DNA of 64,000 bases from Dietzia cinnamea NBRC 102147 (GTDB taxonomy: Bacteria; Actinomycetota; Actinomycetes; Mycobacteriales; Mycobacteriaceae): contig NZ_BCSW01000001.1 in assembly GCF_001571065.1 (NCBI RefSeq), forward strand, positions 124,001 to 188,000, in the 5' to 3' direction. Below, piece after piece: positions 43,637-51,085 of this stretch. Made by a program: the position numbers and the translations under genes. Each line of letters starts with the position of its first letter. Position 1 is the first letter of the stretch. Below the pieces are notes generated by a model. That model did not search any database and had not been told where the DNA came from. It worked only from the letters and a program-made list of their open reading frames with translations.

Positions 43637-44806
43637 TCAGGCTCCCGTCACGCGGTCGAGCCACGCGGCGGCGGGGCTCTCCACCGGGGCGCCCTCGACG
43701 ATCAGGGGCCACGCACCGTCCATGCCGTCGCGGACCGCCGCGTCGGCGAGCAGCGACTCCCAGTAGGCGGCCGAGCCGAACTCCCCACGCCACTGCAGGG
43801 CGGGCAGGGTCACGCGGTGCAGGGTGTGCTCGTGGGTCGTCCCGATCGCGCCGTGGACCTGGTGTGCGTTGCGGACGGCCACGGCGAGCGCCTGCGAGAC
43901 GACGCTTCGCGCTACGGCCACCCGGAATCCGGACAGCGGACCGGCGAGGTCGGTGGCCAGTGCATCGGCGACGGCCTGATCGGCCGCCGCCCGGGCGAGG
44001 ACGGTTTCCGCGGCGATGTCGACGACGAGGTTCTGCACCGACTGGAATCGGGCCAGTGGCCGGCCGAACTGGGTCCGCTCGGTGGTGTGCGCGACGGCCG
44101 AGTCGAGCATCCCCTCGGCGGCGCCCAGGCACTGCACCGCTCGCGCCAACGCTCCCCGCAGGACTGCGACCTCGACCGGGCCCGGCTCGACGGCGGTCCA
44201 CTCGACGTCCTCGGGCGGCGTCACGTCGGCCAGCGGGACCGCGGAGACCCCTCGGGCCGCCGCGACGCCGGTCCGGCCGGTCCGCACTTCGGCCACCTCG
44301 TACCCGCCGGCCGGGCGGCCGCCCACCTCGTCGTCGTCCCCTCCTGCCGGTCGCACGAACAGGACGGTGTCGGTCGCACCCGCCCAGGGGACCCTCCGTG
44401 CGTGTCCGTCGGGGCCGAGCACCGCGAGGGTCGCCGTTCCGGCGGAGGTGTCGTCGAGCGCGGCGGCGCGGCGGAGGGGCCCGACGACGAGGTCGGTCTC
44501 GGCGTAGGGAACGGCCACTCCCGCGGCCGCGGACAGGCGGAGAAGGGCAGCCGCCTCGGCCCAACCGGCACCGCTGCCACCTGAGGTCTCGGGGGCGGTG
44601 AGCCGGGCGAGGCCGACCTCTGCCAGGGTCCGCCACACGGCCGCGGGGTCCGGCTCGATGCCCGGGCCGGAGTGCTCGGCCAGGACGTCGCCCATCATGG
44701 CCAGAAGGTCCTCGTCGACGGCGAGGTCGGCGGTCGCGGCCTGCTGGTCGGATGTGGCGGCCTGCTGGTCGGTGGTGGTCTGCAGATCAGTGGTGGCGTG
44801 GCTCAT
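43637..44806 (-). CDS. Acyl-CoA dehydrogenase (second, beta-type subunit)
   Basis: A 389 aa flavoprotein. TTERTQFGRPLARFQSVQNL and QVHGAIGTTHEHTLHRVTLP are ACAD motifs, but the middle domain is divergent, with no clear catalytic Glu. It is coupled to the first dehydrogenase by ATGA at 44803-44806. Actinobacterial ACADs encoded in such pairs form alpha2beta2 enzymes for bulky CoA esters. The N-terminus holds short Thr/Gln repeats (TTDQQAATSDQQAATADLA) from a DNA tandem duplication. Confidence 0.87.
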   Translation of the reverse strand: MSHATTDLQTTTDQQAATSDQQAATADLAVDEDLLAMMGDVLAEHSGPGIEPDPAAVWRTLAEVGLARLTAPETSGGSGAGWAEAAALLRLSAAAGVAVPYAETDLVVGPLRRAAALDDTSAGTATLAVLGPDGHARRVPWAGATDTVLFVRPAGGDDDEVGGRPAGGYEVAEVRTGRTGVAAARGVSAVPLADVTPPEDVEWTAVEPGPVEVAVLRGALARAVQCLGAAEGMLDSAVAHTTERTQFGRPLARFQSVQNLVVDIAAETVLARAAADQAVADALATDLAGPLSGFRVAVARSVVSQALAVAVRNAHQVHGAIGTTHEHTLHRVTLPALQWRGEFGSAAYWESLLADAAVRDGMDGAWPLIVEGAPVESPAAAWLDRVTGA

Positions 44807-45969
44807 CGCATCCCCAGTCCCCGCGCGATCACGCCGCGCAGAATCTCGTTGGTCCCGCCGCGCAGCGTGAAGCCGGGGCGTTGATGGAGTCCGGCGCGGA
44901 GCAGGTCGGCCAGCTCGGACGCCGCCGCGTCGCCGTCGCCCGGCCGGAACTCGTCGCCGAGGCCGGTGGAGACCGCGTCGACGAGGTCCCCCTCCGTGGT
45001 GGTGCCGAGCAGCTTGACCAGCGCGGCGGCGGTGTCGGCGGGTTCACCTCGTTGGAGCGCGCCGGCGATGTTCTGGCTCAGCGAGTGCAGGCCGGCCATC
45101 CGCGCCACCGACCGACCCAGGTCCGCGCGGGCGGGCAGCGCTCCCTCCGCGACCGCCCCGATCTCGGCGGCGAAGAGGCGGAACGAGGACAGGAACCGCT
45201 CGGGGCCGCTGCGTTCGAAGGCGAGCTCGGAATTGACCTGCTCCCACCCGTTACCGAGGGCCCCGAACACCATGGCGTCGGGGACGAACACCTCGTCGAG
45301 GATCACCTCGTTGAAGTGGTGGTCGCCCGACAGCGACACGATCGGCCGGATGGTCACCCCCTCGCTGCGCAGATCGACGATGAACTGGCTCAGGCCCGCG
45401 TGGCGGATCGTGGTGTCGAGGGGCTCGGTCCGGCAGAGGGCGATGAACGCCTCGGCGTGCTGGGCGCCGGACGTCCACACCTTGGTTCCGGTGATCGACC
45501 AGCCGCCGTCGACCTTCACGCCCTTCGTGCGGACGCTGGCGAGGTCGGAGCCCGAGTCCGGCTCGCTCATCCCGATGCCGAAGCAGCACTCGCCCGCCGC
45601 GATCCTGGGCAGGTACTCGCGCTTCTGCTCCTCGGTGCCGTAGCGCAGCAGCGATGGGGCGATCTGCCGGTCGGCGACCCACTGCGCTGCCACCGGTGCG
45701 CCCACGGAGAGCAGTTCCTCGGTGACGACGAAGCGCTCGAGGAACGTGCGTCCCCGACCGCCGTACTCGGTGGGGATCGTCATCCCGACCCATCCACGCT
45801 CGGCCAGTCGCCGGGTGAAGTCCTCGTCCCACTTGGTCAGCCAGGTGTCGATCCACGGGGTCAGTCGCCCCGCCGCGATCTCGTCCGCGAGGAAGGCACG
45901 GACCTCCGCCCGCAGGGCGGTCATCTGCTCCGACGCCAGGGTCGTGGGTGGGGCGAGCGCGGACCTCAT
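44803..45969 (-). CDS. Acyl-CoA dehydrogenase (first, alpha-type subunit)
   Basis: A 388 aa FAD enzyme for alpha,beta-desaturation of an acyl-CoA. MTIPTEYGGRG, CFGIGMSEPDSGSDLASVRT (flavin and substrate loop), WSITGTKVWTSGA and the C-terminal RGGTNEILRGVIARGLGMR are present. ATG 45969 has GAGGAG about 6 bases upstream. It begins the three-gene operon (ACAD, ACAD, CaiB) and is divergent from an IclR regulator. Confidence 0.92.
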   Translation of the reverse strand: MRSALAPPTTLASEQMTALRAEVRAFLADEIAAGRLTPWIDTWLTKWDEDFTRRLAERGWVGMTIPTEYGGRGRTFLERFVVTEELLSVGAPVAAQWVADRQIAPSLLRYGTEEQKREYLPRIAAGECCFGIGMSEPDSGSDLASVRTKGVKVDGGWSITGTKVWTSGAQHAEAFIALCRTEPLDTTIRHAGLSQFIVDLRSEGVTIRPIVSLSGDHHFNEVILDEVFVPDAMVFGALGNGWEQVNSELAFERSGPERFLSSFRLFAAEIGAVAEGALPARADLGRSVARMAGLHSLSQNIAGALQRGEPADTAAALVKLLGTTTEGDLVDAVSTGLGDEFRPGDGDAAASELADLLRAGLHQRPGFTLRGGTNEILRGVIARGLGMR

Positions 45970-46150
45970 CGGTGCTCCTCGGGTCGGGGTGCGGTGACCG
46001 GGGTTAGCCGGTTCGGGGATTCCCGGCGCCGATAGTGACCAGCGCCACGGGAACAGCATCGCACGGTCGCGAGTCTTACGCAATGACGGAATGGGGTACG
46101 TGTCTACGGATCACTGGGCTGTTTTCCGAGAGGCCGGATACTGTTACCTC

Positions 46151-46924
46151 ATGACGGAGAGCGAGACGACGGGCGGCGATTCCGCGAGCGACGTCGGCCG
46201 GGCCACCGAACGACCACGCCACCGGATGGTCGACAGGGTCGCCGCGATCATGGAACTCGTCGCGCGTTCCGGCTCGGGGATGACGCTGACCGCGGTGGCC
46301 AAGGCCCTCGACGCGCCCATCAGCTCCACCCAGGGACTCCTCAACGGCCTGGTCGCCGTGGGATATCTCGACGAGCGGAACCGGATCTACACGCTCGGCA
46401 CCGCCCCGTACCTGCTCAACGTGATCGCGGGACGCCCGCCCGTCACCTCGGTGTCCCACGAGCAGCTGGAGGCGCTGCACTCACAGACCGGGCTCACGAC
46501 GACTCTGTCGACGGATGTCGGCGACGACCTGTTCTACGTGGACTTTGTCTCCTCCGACCCGCACTACGCCTACCTCGCGGAGAACAAACTGCGTCGCTCT
46601 CTGCTGCGGACCTCGTCCGGGTGGCTGCTCCTCGCGGACCGCGAGCGGCGGGACGTGTGGGCCTACCTCAACTCTCGGCCCCGCGAGGACGCCGAGTACG
46701 TCGACCGGTTCCTCGCCGCCCTCGACGACCTGATCGACACCGGGGTCTGCCGCGCGCCCGGGGTGGCCGTCGACGGCGGGGACGGGGTCTCCGTCGCACT
46801 GCGCGAGCGCGGCCGCACCATCGCGACGGTCGGCGTGATCGGCAGCCGAGCCGAGATCCTCGCCCGCAAGGACGAACTCGCGAGCGCGTGCCTCGAGCAC
46901 GCGACCTCGTGGGGCCTCCGGTAG
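46151..46924 (+). CDS. IclR-family transcriptional regulator
   Basis: A 257 aa DNA-binding protein. The winged helix is RMVDRVAAIMELVARSGSGM, then TLTAVAKALDAPISSTQGLL; the effector domain follows (LHSQTGLTTTLSTDVGDDLFYV, LLRTSSGWLLLA, GVIGSRAEILARKDEL). ATG 46151 is used, with ATG 46091 upstream in frame. Divergence from the ACAD/CaiB operon makes it the likely local regulator, with an acyl-CoA or acid ligand. The 181-bp shared promoter region 45970-46150 shows no clear palindrome to me. Confidence 0.9.
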   Translation: MTESETTGGDSASDVGRATERPRHRMVDRVAAIMELVARSGSGMTLTAVAKALDAPISSTQGLLNGLVAVGYLDERNRIYTLGTAPYLLNVIAGRPPVTSVSHEQLEALHSQTGLTTTLSTDVGDDLFYVDFVSSDPHYAYLAENKLRRSLLRTSSGWLLLADRERRDVWAYLNSRPREDAEYVDRFLAALDDLIDTGVCRAPGVAVDGGDGVSVALRERGRTIATVGVIGSRAEILARKDELASACLEHATSWGLR

Positions 46925-46948
46925 CCGAGGACCCGCGGCCGCCGCCGG

Positions 46949-47752
46949 CTACCGCCCCTCGTACCGACCGGCGCGCTTCTCCCCGAACGCCGCGAGCGCT
47001 TCGCGGTGATCCTCGGTGTGGTGGGCCAGGGCCTGCATCGACGCGGACAGCTCGAGCAGCGACTCCAGCGACTGGTGCTGGGACTCGCGGAGCAGCCGCT
47101 TGGCCATCCGCACCGAGTGCGGCGGGTTCTTGGCAACCCGCGCCGCGAGACCGCGAGCCGCGTCCATCAGGTCGTCGGGGTCGACCACCTGGTTGACCAG
47201 GCCCCACTCGGCGGCCTGCTCGGCCCGCACCCGGTCGCCGGTGAGAGCCATCTCCGCCGCGCGCGCCGGACCGATCGCCTTGGTGAGCAGCCAGGCCCCG
47301 CCGTCGCCGGGGATGATGCCCAGTTGCACGAAACTCTCCGCGAACCACGCGCTGGTGGACGCCACCCGCAGGTCGCACATCACCGCGAGATCGCACCCCG
47401 CCCCGACGGCCGGCCCGTTGACCGCGGCCACCACAGGGACCTCGCAGTGGTACAGGGCGCGGGGGATCCGCTGGATCCCGTGGCGGTAGCCGTCGCGGAG
47501 CTGATACGGCGAACCCCCGAACATGCCGGCCCGGTCGGCCATGTCCTTCACGTTGCCGCCCGCCGAGAACGCCGAACCCGCGCCGGTGAGCACCACGGCG
47601 CGCACATCATGGTCGGCATTGACCACCGCAACCTGCCCACAGAGGGCGTCGACGATGGCCGGATCCGAGATGGGGTTGCGGGTGTCCGGGAGGTTCAGGG
47701 TCCACGTCTCGATGTGGTCGGCTCGCTCGACGAGCAGGGGCGCTGAGGCCAT
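46949..47752 (-). CDS. Enoyl-CoA hydratase/isomerase family protein
   Basis: A 267 aa crotonase. The oxyanion-hole segments are TGAGSAFSAGGNVKDMADR and VNGPAVGAGCDLAVMCDLRV; SFVQLGIIPGDGGAWLL has the glutamate-position replaced by Gly-Asp, typical of EchA proteins acting on other CoA substrates. It is convergent with the IclR gene and probably part of the same catabolic island. ATG 47752. Confidence 0.9.
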   Translation of the reverse strand: MASAPLLVERADHIETWTLNLPDTRNPISDPAIVDALCGQVAVVNADHDVRAVVLTGAGSAFSAGGNVKDMADRAGMFGGSPYQLRDGYRHGIQRIPRALYHCEVPVVAAVNGPAVGAGCDLAVMCDLRVASTSAWFAESFVQLGIIPGDGGAWLLTKAIGPARAAEMALTGDRVRAEQAAEWGLVNQVVDPDDLMDAARGLAARVAKNPPHSVRMAKRLLRESQHQSLESLLELSASMQALAHHTEDHREALAAFGEKRAGRYEGR

Positions 47753-47895
47753 GAGGGGACTTCTTTCGTGGTCGCGGAAACCGGCTCGCTATCTAACTAC
47801 GTAAACCGTTACCCGACAGTATCGACCCGGCGCGTCACCGTCAACGATCACCGCCGTCTCGGGTCCGCCCGTACGCACGGTTGCGGAACGACAGA

Positions 47896-47920
47896 ACCCC
47901 CGGCCGTGAGGACCGGGGGT
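47896..47920 (-). terminator. Hairpin terminator downstream of tRNA-Thr
   Basis: ACCCCCGG (47896-47903) pairs with CCGGGGGT (47913-47920) around a 9-nt loop, 19 bp beyond the 3' end of the tRNA gene in its direction. A short T-containing tail (TTCTGT) follows on the minus strand. Confidence 0.75.
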
Positions 47921-47939
47921 CTGAGGAACTCTCTGCGGA

Positions 47940-48011
47940 GCCGCGTGTCGGAATCGAACCGACGACCTTTTCATTACGAGTGAAATGCTCTACCGACTGA
48001 GCTAACGCGGC
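47940..48011 (-). tRNA. tRNA-Thr (anticodon CGT)
   Basis: The minus strand folds as a complete 72-nt cloverleaf: acceptor GCCGCGT/ACGCGGC (7 bp), D arm GCTC/GAGC, anticodon stem TTTCA/TGAAA with loop CTCGTAA (CGT, reading ACG), and T arm GTCGG/CCGAC with loop TTCGATT. No CCA is encoded. It lies upstream of a strong hairpin and next to the crotonase gene. Confidence 0.97.
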
Positions 48012-48133
48012 GAGCCCTTGTGGGGCGACGCAACTATATCCGACGGACCCCCTGAGCCGAAAAACGGCCCGCGCCGGGACGCCTCCGCCGTCACTCCCCC
48101 GGCGCTCACGCCGGCCCACTCCAGCCTGGCGGG

Positions 48134-49351
48134 TCAGGAGCCGAGCGCCGCGCGAATCGCACCGACCATCGCCGACACCGCGAACTTCGGCTTGACGTTG
48201 ACCTTGATCGCGGCCCGGCACTCCTGCACCGCCTCGATCGCCTTGAGGATCGAGGCAGCCGAATAGTGCCCGCCGAGGCGCGCAGCCTCCTCGGCCTTGT
48301 CGGGGTGGACCGCGGCGACGTCGCGGGCACCGAGCGCGACGATGAGTGCATCCCGGTAGAAGCCGGCCAGGTCGACCAGGGCGAGGTCCAGCGAGTCACG
48401 GGTGGAGCGGGTTCGCCGGGACTTCTGTGCACGTTCGAGTTCCTTGACCGCGCCCGTCGCCCCGCGGCCGGCGGACGCGGTGCCCTTACCTGTGCCGCCG
48501 GCGCCGAGGGCGGTACGTAATTCCTCGACCTCTCGCTCGTCCGACTCGGTGTTGCGCGCGAGCGCTTCCTGCTCGGCGGAACTGACGAGCCGGCTCGCGA
48601 GCGGGAAGGCCCGCCCGGGGTTGTGCATGACCATCGGCAGCTGGAGGACGACGTCCCGACGTTCGCGGGTCGCCTCATCGGTGGCCAGCCACCGCGCCCG
48701 CCCCACGTGCCCGGAGGAAACCGAGGCGGCCCACCGCGCGAGATCCGGCTCGATCGCGTCGCCGTCGGCGAGAAGGACCCGCTCGACCGCCTCGGCGTTC
48801 GGCTGGCGCAGCGCGACGTTCCTCGACCGCGAGCGGAGTGTGACCATGATGTCCATCGGATCGGTGGTCGGCGAGCACAGCAGGAACACGGTCCGGCTCG
48901 GCGGCTCCTCCACCACCTTGAGCAGCGCGTTGCCGGACTGCTCCGTGAGCCGGTCCGCCTCCTCCACCACGACTATCTGCCACCGACCGGTCCCTGGACG
49001 GCTGGCCGCGCGGTGGATGGTCTCCTTGACGTCCTTGAGGAGGATGTTCACGCCCTGCGGGGCGAGCAGGTGGACGTCGGCATGAGTTCCCGCCAGGACG
49101 GTATGGCACGCGCGGCACCGACCGCACCCCACCACGTCGGGGTCCTCGCACTGCAGGGACGCCGCGAATGCCATTGCCGCCACACTGCGTCCGCTGCCCG
49201 GCGGCCCGGTGAACAACCACGCGTGGACCATGCGCGGGTCGGACTCGTCCCACCCCTGGCCCGGGACGCGGGCACGGGCGGCCGTCGCGGCAGCGGTCAG
49301 CTCCGCCACGACGTCGGCCTGTCCGGCCAATCGTTCGAACACCCCGGGCAT
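48134..49351 (-). CDS. holB: DNA polymerase III subunit delta'
   Basis: A 405 aa clamp-loader subunit. The P-loop is degenerate, FTGPPGSGRSVAA, with Arg in place of Lys (residue near 54), as expected of a non-ATPase delta'. A zinc finger follows (CEDPDVVGCGRCRAC). SRC motif is replaced by GHVGRARWL-type signatures of delta'. Position beside the adenylate cyclase and topA matches M. tuberculosis Rv3644c. ATG 49351. Confidence 0.93.
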   Translation of the reverse strand: MPGVFERLAGQADVVAELTAAATAARARVPGQGWDESDPRMVHAWLFTGPPGSGRSVAAMAFAASLQCEDPDVVGCGRCRACHTVLAGTHADVHLLAPQGVNILLKDVKETIHRAASRPGTGRWQIVVVEEADRLTEQSGNALLKVVEEPPSRTVFLLCSPTTDPMDIMVTLRSRSRNVALRQPNAEAVERVLLADGDAIEPDLARWAASVSSGHVGRARWLATDEATRERRDVVLQLPMVMHNPGRAFPLASRLVSSAEQEALARNTESDEREVEELRTALGAGGTGKGTASAGRGATGAVKELERAQKSRRTRSTRDSLDLALVDLAGFYRDALIVALGARDVAAVHPDKAEEAARLGGHYSAASILKAIEAVQECRAAIKVNVKPKFAVSAMVGAIRAALGS

Positions 49352-49423
49352 GGCCCCACCTTATCCCCGCGGACCGACACACCTGAGCCCCCACCGGCAC
49401 CGGCGCGAACTAGGCTGGGACCG

Positions 49424-51070
49424 ATGGAGCGCTGGGTCAGGTTGTTCAGGTGGCTGTGGGCCACCCCCTGGCCCGTGTATGCGCTCACGATGGTGCAGGC
49501 CAACATCATCGGCGCGGTCTTCGTGTTCTCGTTCCTGCGCTTCGTGTTGCCGGTGGACCGGTTCCTGGACCTCGACGAGTTCCGGTTCCTCAACCAGTAC
49601 CTCTTCATCGGCTACCTGGTGCTGGCCTTCATCGGCGGAGTCATCGCCTCCACACTGCTCCTCTTACCCGTGCTCAGAGTGGACCGGGCGGGCGCGGAGT
49701 TCGACGGCGCCATCCGCCGCCGCACCCTGCGTCTGCCGTTCCACCAGGCGATCATCTCGGGCACGATGTGGCTCATCGGGACCCTGCTGTTCGCCGCCGT
49801 CAACGTCGGGCACTCCCCCAGGCTCGCCCTCATCGTGTCGGTGACGAGCCTCCTGGGCGGGAGCACGACCGTCCTCATCTCCTATCTCCAGGCCGAGCGG
49901 ATCATGCGGCCGATCACCGTGCGCGCGCTGGCCAGCGGCGTGCCGGCCAACCGGCACGTCCCCGGCGTCCGGCGCCGGATCTTCCTGGGCTGGGCGCTGA
50001 CGACGGTCATCCCGATCGCGGGCATCCTGCTCATCCTCACCGGCCACTGGTTCGGACTGTTCGGTGACGACCCCGGGACCATCCTCGTCGCGCTGGCGGT
50101 CCTGGCGAGCGTCGCCGTCATCGCCGGCGCCATCGGCATGGGGCTGGTCTCGGACTCGATCGCCGACCCCGTCCGCGAGATGCAAGCGGGTGTCAGCCGC
50201 GTCAAGCAGGGCGACCTCGAGACGCGCGTGACAATCTACGACAGCTCGGAGATCGGCCGCCTGGCGCAGGGCTTCAACGAGATGGTGACCGGCTTGCAGG
50301 AGCGCGAGGCGATCCAGGACCTGTTCGGCCGCTACGTCGGCGAGGACGTTGCCCGCAACGCCCTCGAGCGCGGCACCGAACTCGGTGGGCAGGAGCGGGA
50401 GGTCGCGGTGCTGTTCGTGGACCTCACCGGGTCGACCGAGTTCGCGGCAGCACACGAGCCCGCCGAGGTCGTGTCGGTGCTCAACGAGTTCTTCCGGATC
50501 GCGGTCGAGGCCGTCGACTCCAACGGCGGGTACATCAACAAGTTTCAGGGAGACGCACTCCTCGCGGTCTTCGGCGCGCCCCTGGAGGTGGACAACGAGG
50601 CCGGCCGCGCCCTGCGCGCCGCCCGCGCACTGCAGAGCCGCCTCGCCGAGCTGTCGCCGCTCTCCGCGGGCATCGGCGTCTCCTACGGGACGGTCATCGC
50701 CGGGCACATCGGTCACGCCAAGCGGTTCGAGTACACGGTGATCGGCGACCCGGTCAACGAGGCCGCGCGCCTGACGACGTTGGCCAAGATGGAGCAGGGG
50801 CACGTGCTGGCCTCGGCGGCGACGATCCACCACGCGGACGGCCCGGAAGCCGCGCGGTGGGTGCTGGGCCAGAGCGTCGAGTTGCGCGGCCGCGGGATCA
50901 TGACCCAGCTCGCTCGGCCCCTTCGCCCCACCCTGGCGGATCGGTGGCAGGCGGGCGACGCCGTACGGCGGTCCGCGACCGACGCCGGGTCCGTCGCATC
51001 CGCGGCGTCGGACGCACGCCCCGCCGCCGCTCCGGCAGCCGACGCGGTCGTCGACGACGCGACGCTCTGA
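49424..51070 (+). CDS. Membrane adenylate cyclase with HAMP domain (class III)
   Basis: A 548 aa enzyme making cAMP from ATP. Six hydrophobic helices (about 15-230) lead to a HAMP domain (DSIADPVREMQAGVSRVKQG) and a class III catalytic domain: VLFVDLTGSTEFAA (metal Asp), GGYINKFQGDALLAVFGAP (second metal Asp) and YTVIGDPVNEAARL (adenine/transition-state residues). Length and architecture match Rv3645 of M. tuberculosis (549 aa). Divergent from holB. It may feed the CRP-type site at 4112. Confidence 0.94.
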   Translation: MERWVRLFRWLWATPWPVYALTMVQANIIGAVFVFSFLRFVLPVDRFLDLDEFRFLNQYLFIGYLVLAFIGGVIASTLLLLPVLRVDRAGAEFDGAIRRRTLRLPFHQAIISGTMWLIGTLLFAAVNVGHSPRLALIVSVTSLLGGSTTVLISYLQAERIMRPITVRALASGVPANRHVPGVRRRIFLGWALTTVIPIAGILLILTGHWFGLFGDDPGTILVALAVLASVAVIAGAIGMGLVSDSIADPVREMQAGVSRVKQGDLETRVTIYDSSEIGRLAQGFNEMVTGLQEREAIQDLFGRYVGEDVARNALERGTELGGQEREVAVLFVDLTGSTEFAAAHEPAEVVSVLNEFFRIAVEAVDSNGGYINKFQGDALLAVFGAPLEVDNEAGRALRAARALQSRLAELSPLSAGIGVSYGTVIAGHIGHAKRFEYTVIGDPVNEAARLTTLAKMEQGHVLASAATIHHADGPEAARWVLGQSVELRGRGIMTQLARPLRPTLADRWQAGDAVRRSATDAGSVASAASDARPAAAPAADAVVDDATL

Positions 51071-51085
51071 CCGACCCGCAGTCCG

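Noticed and set aside
48134-49351. Damaged P-loop in the clamp-loader gene as a sign of a pseudogene
   Set aside because: Loss of the P-loop lysine is expected in delta' subunits, and the frame and zinc finger are intact.
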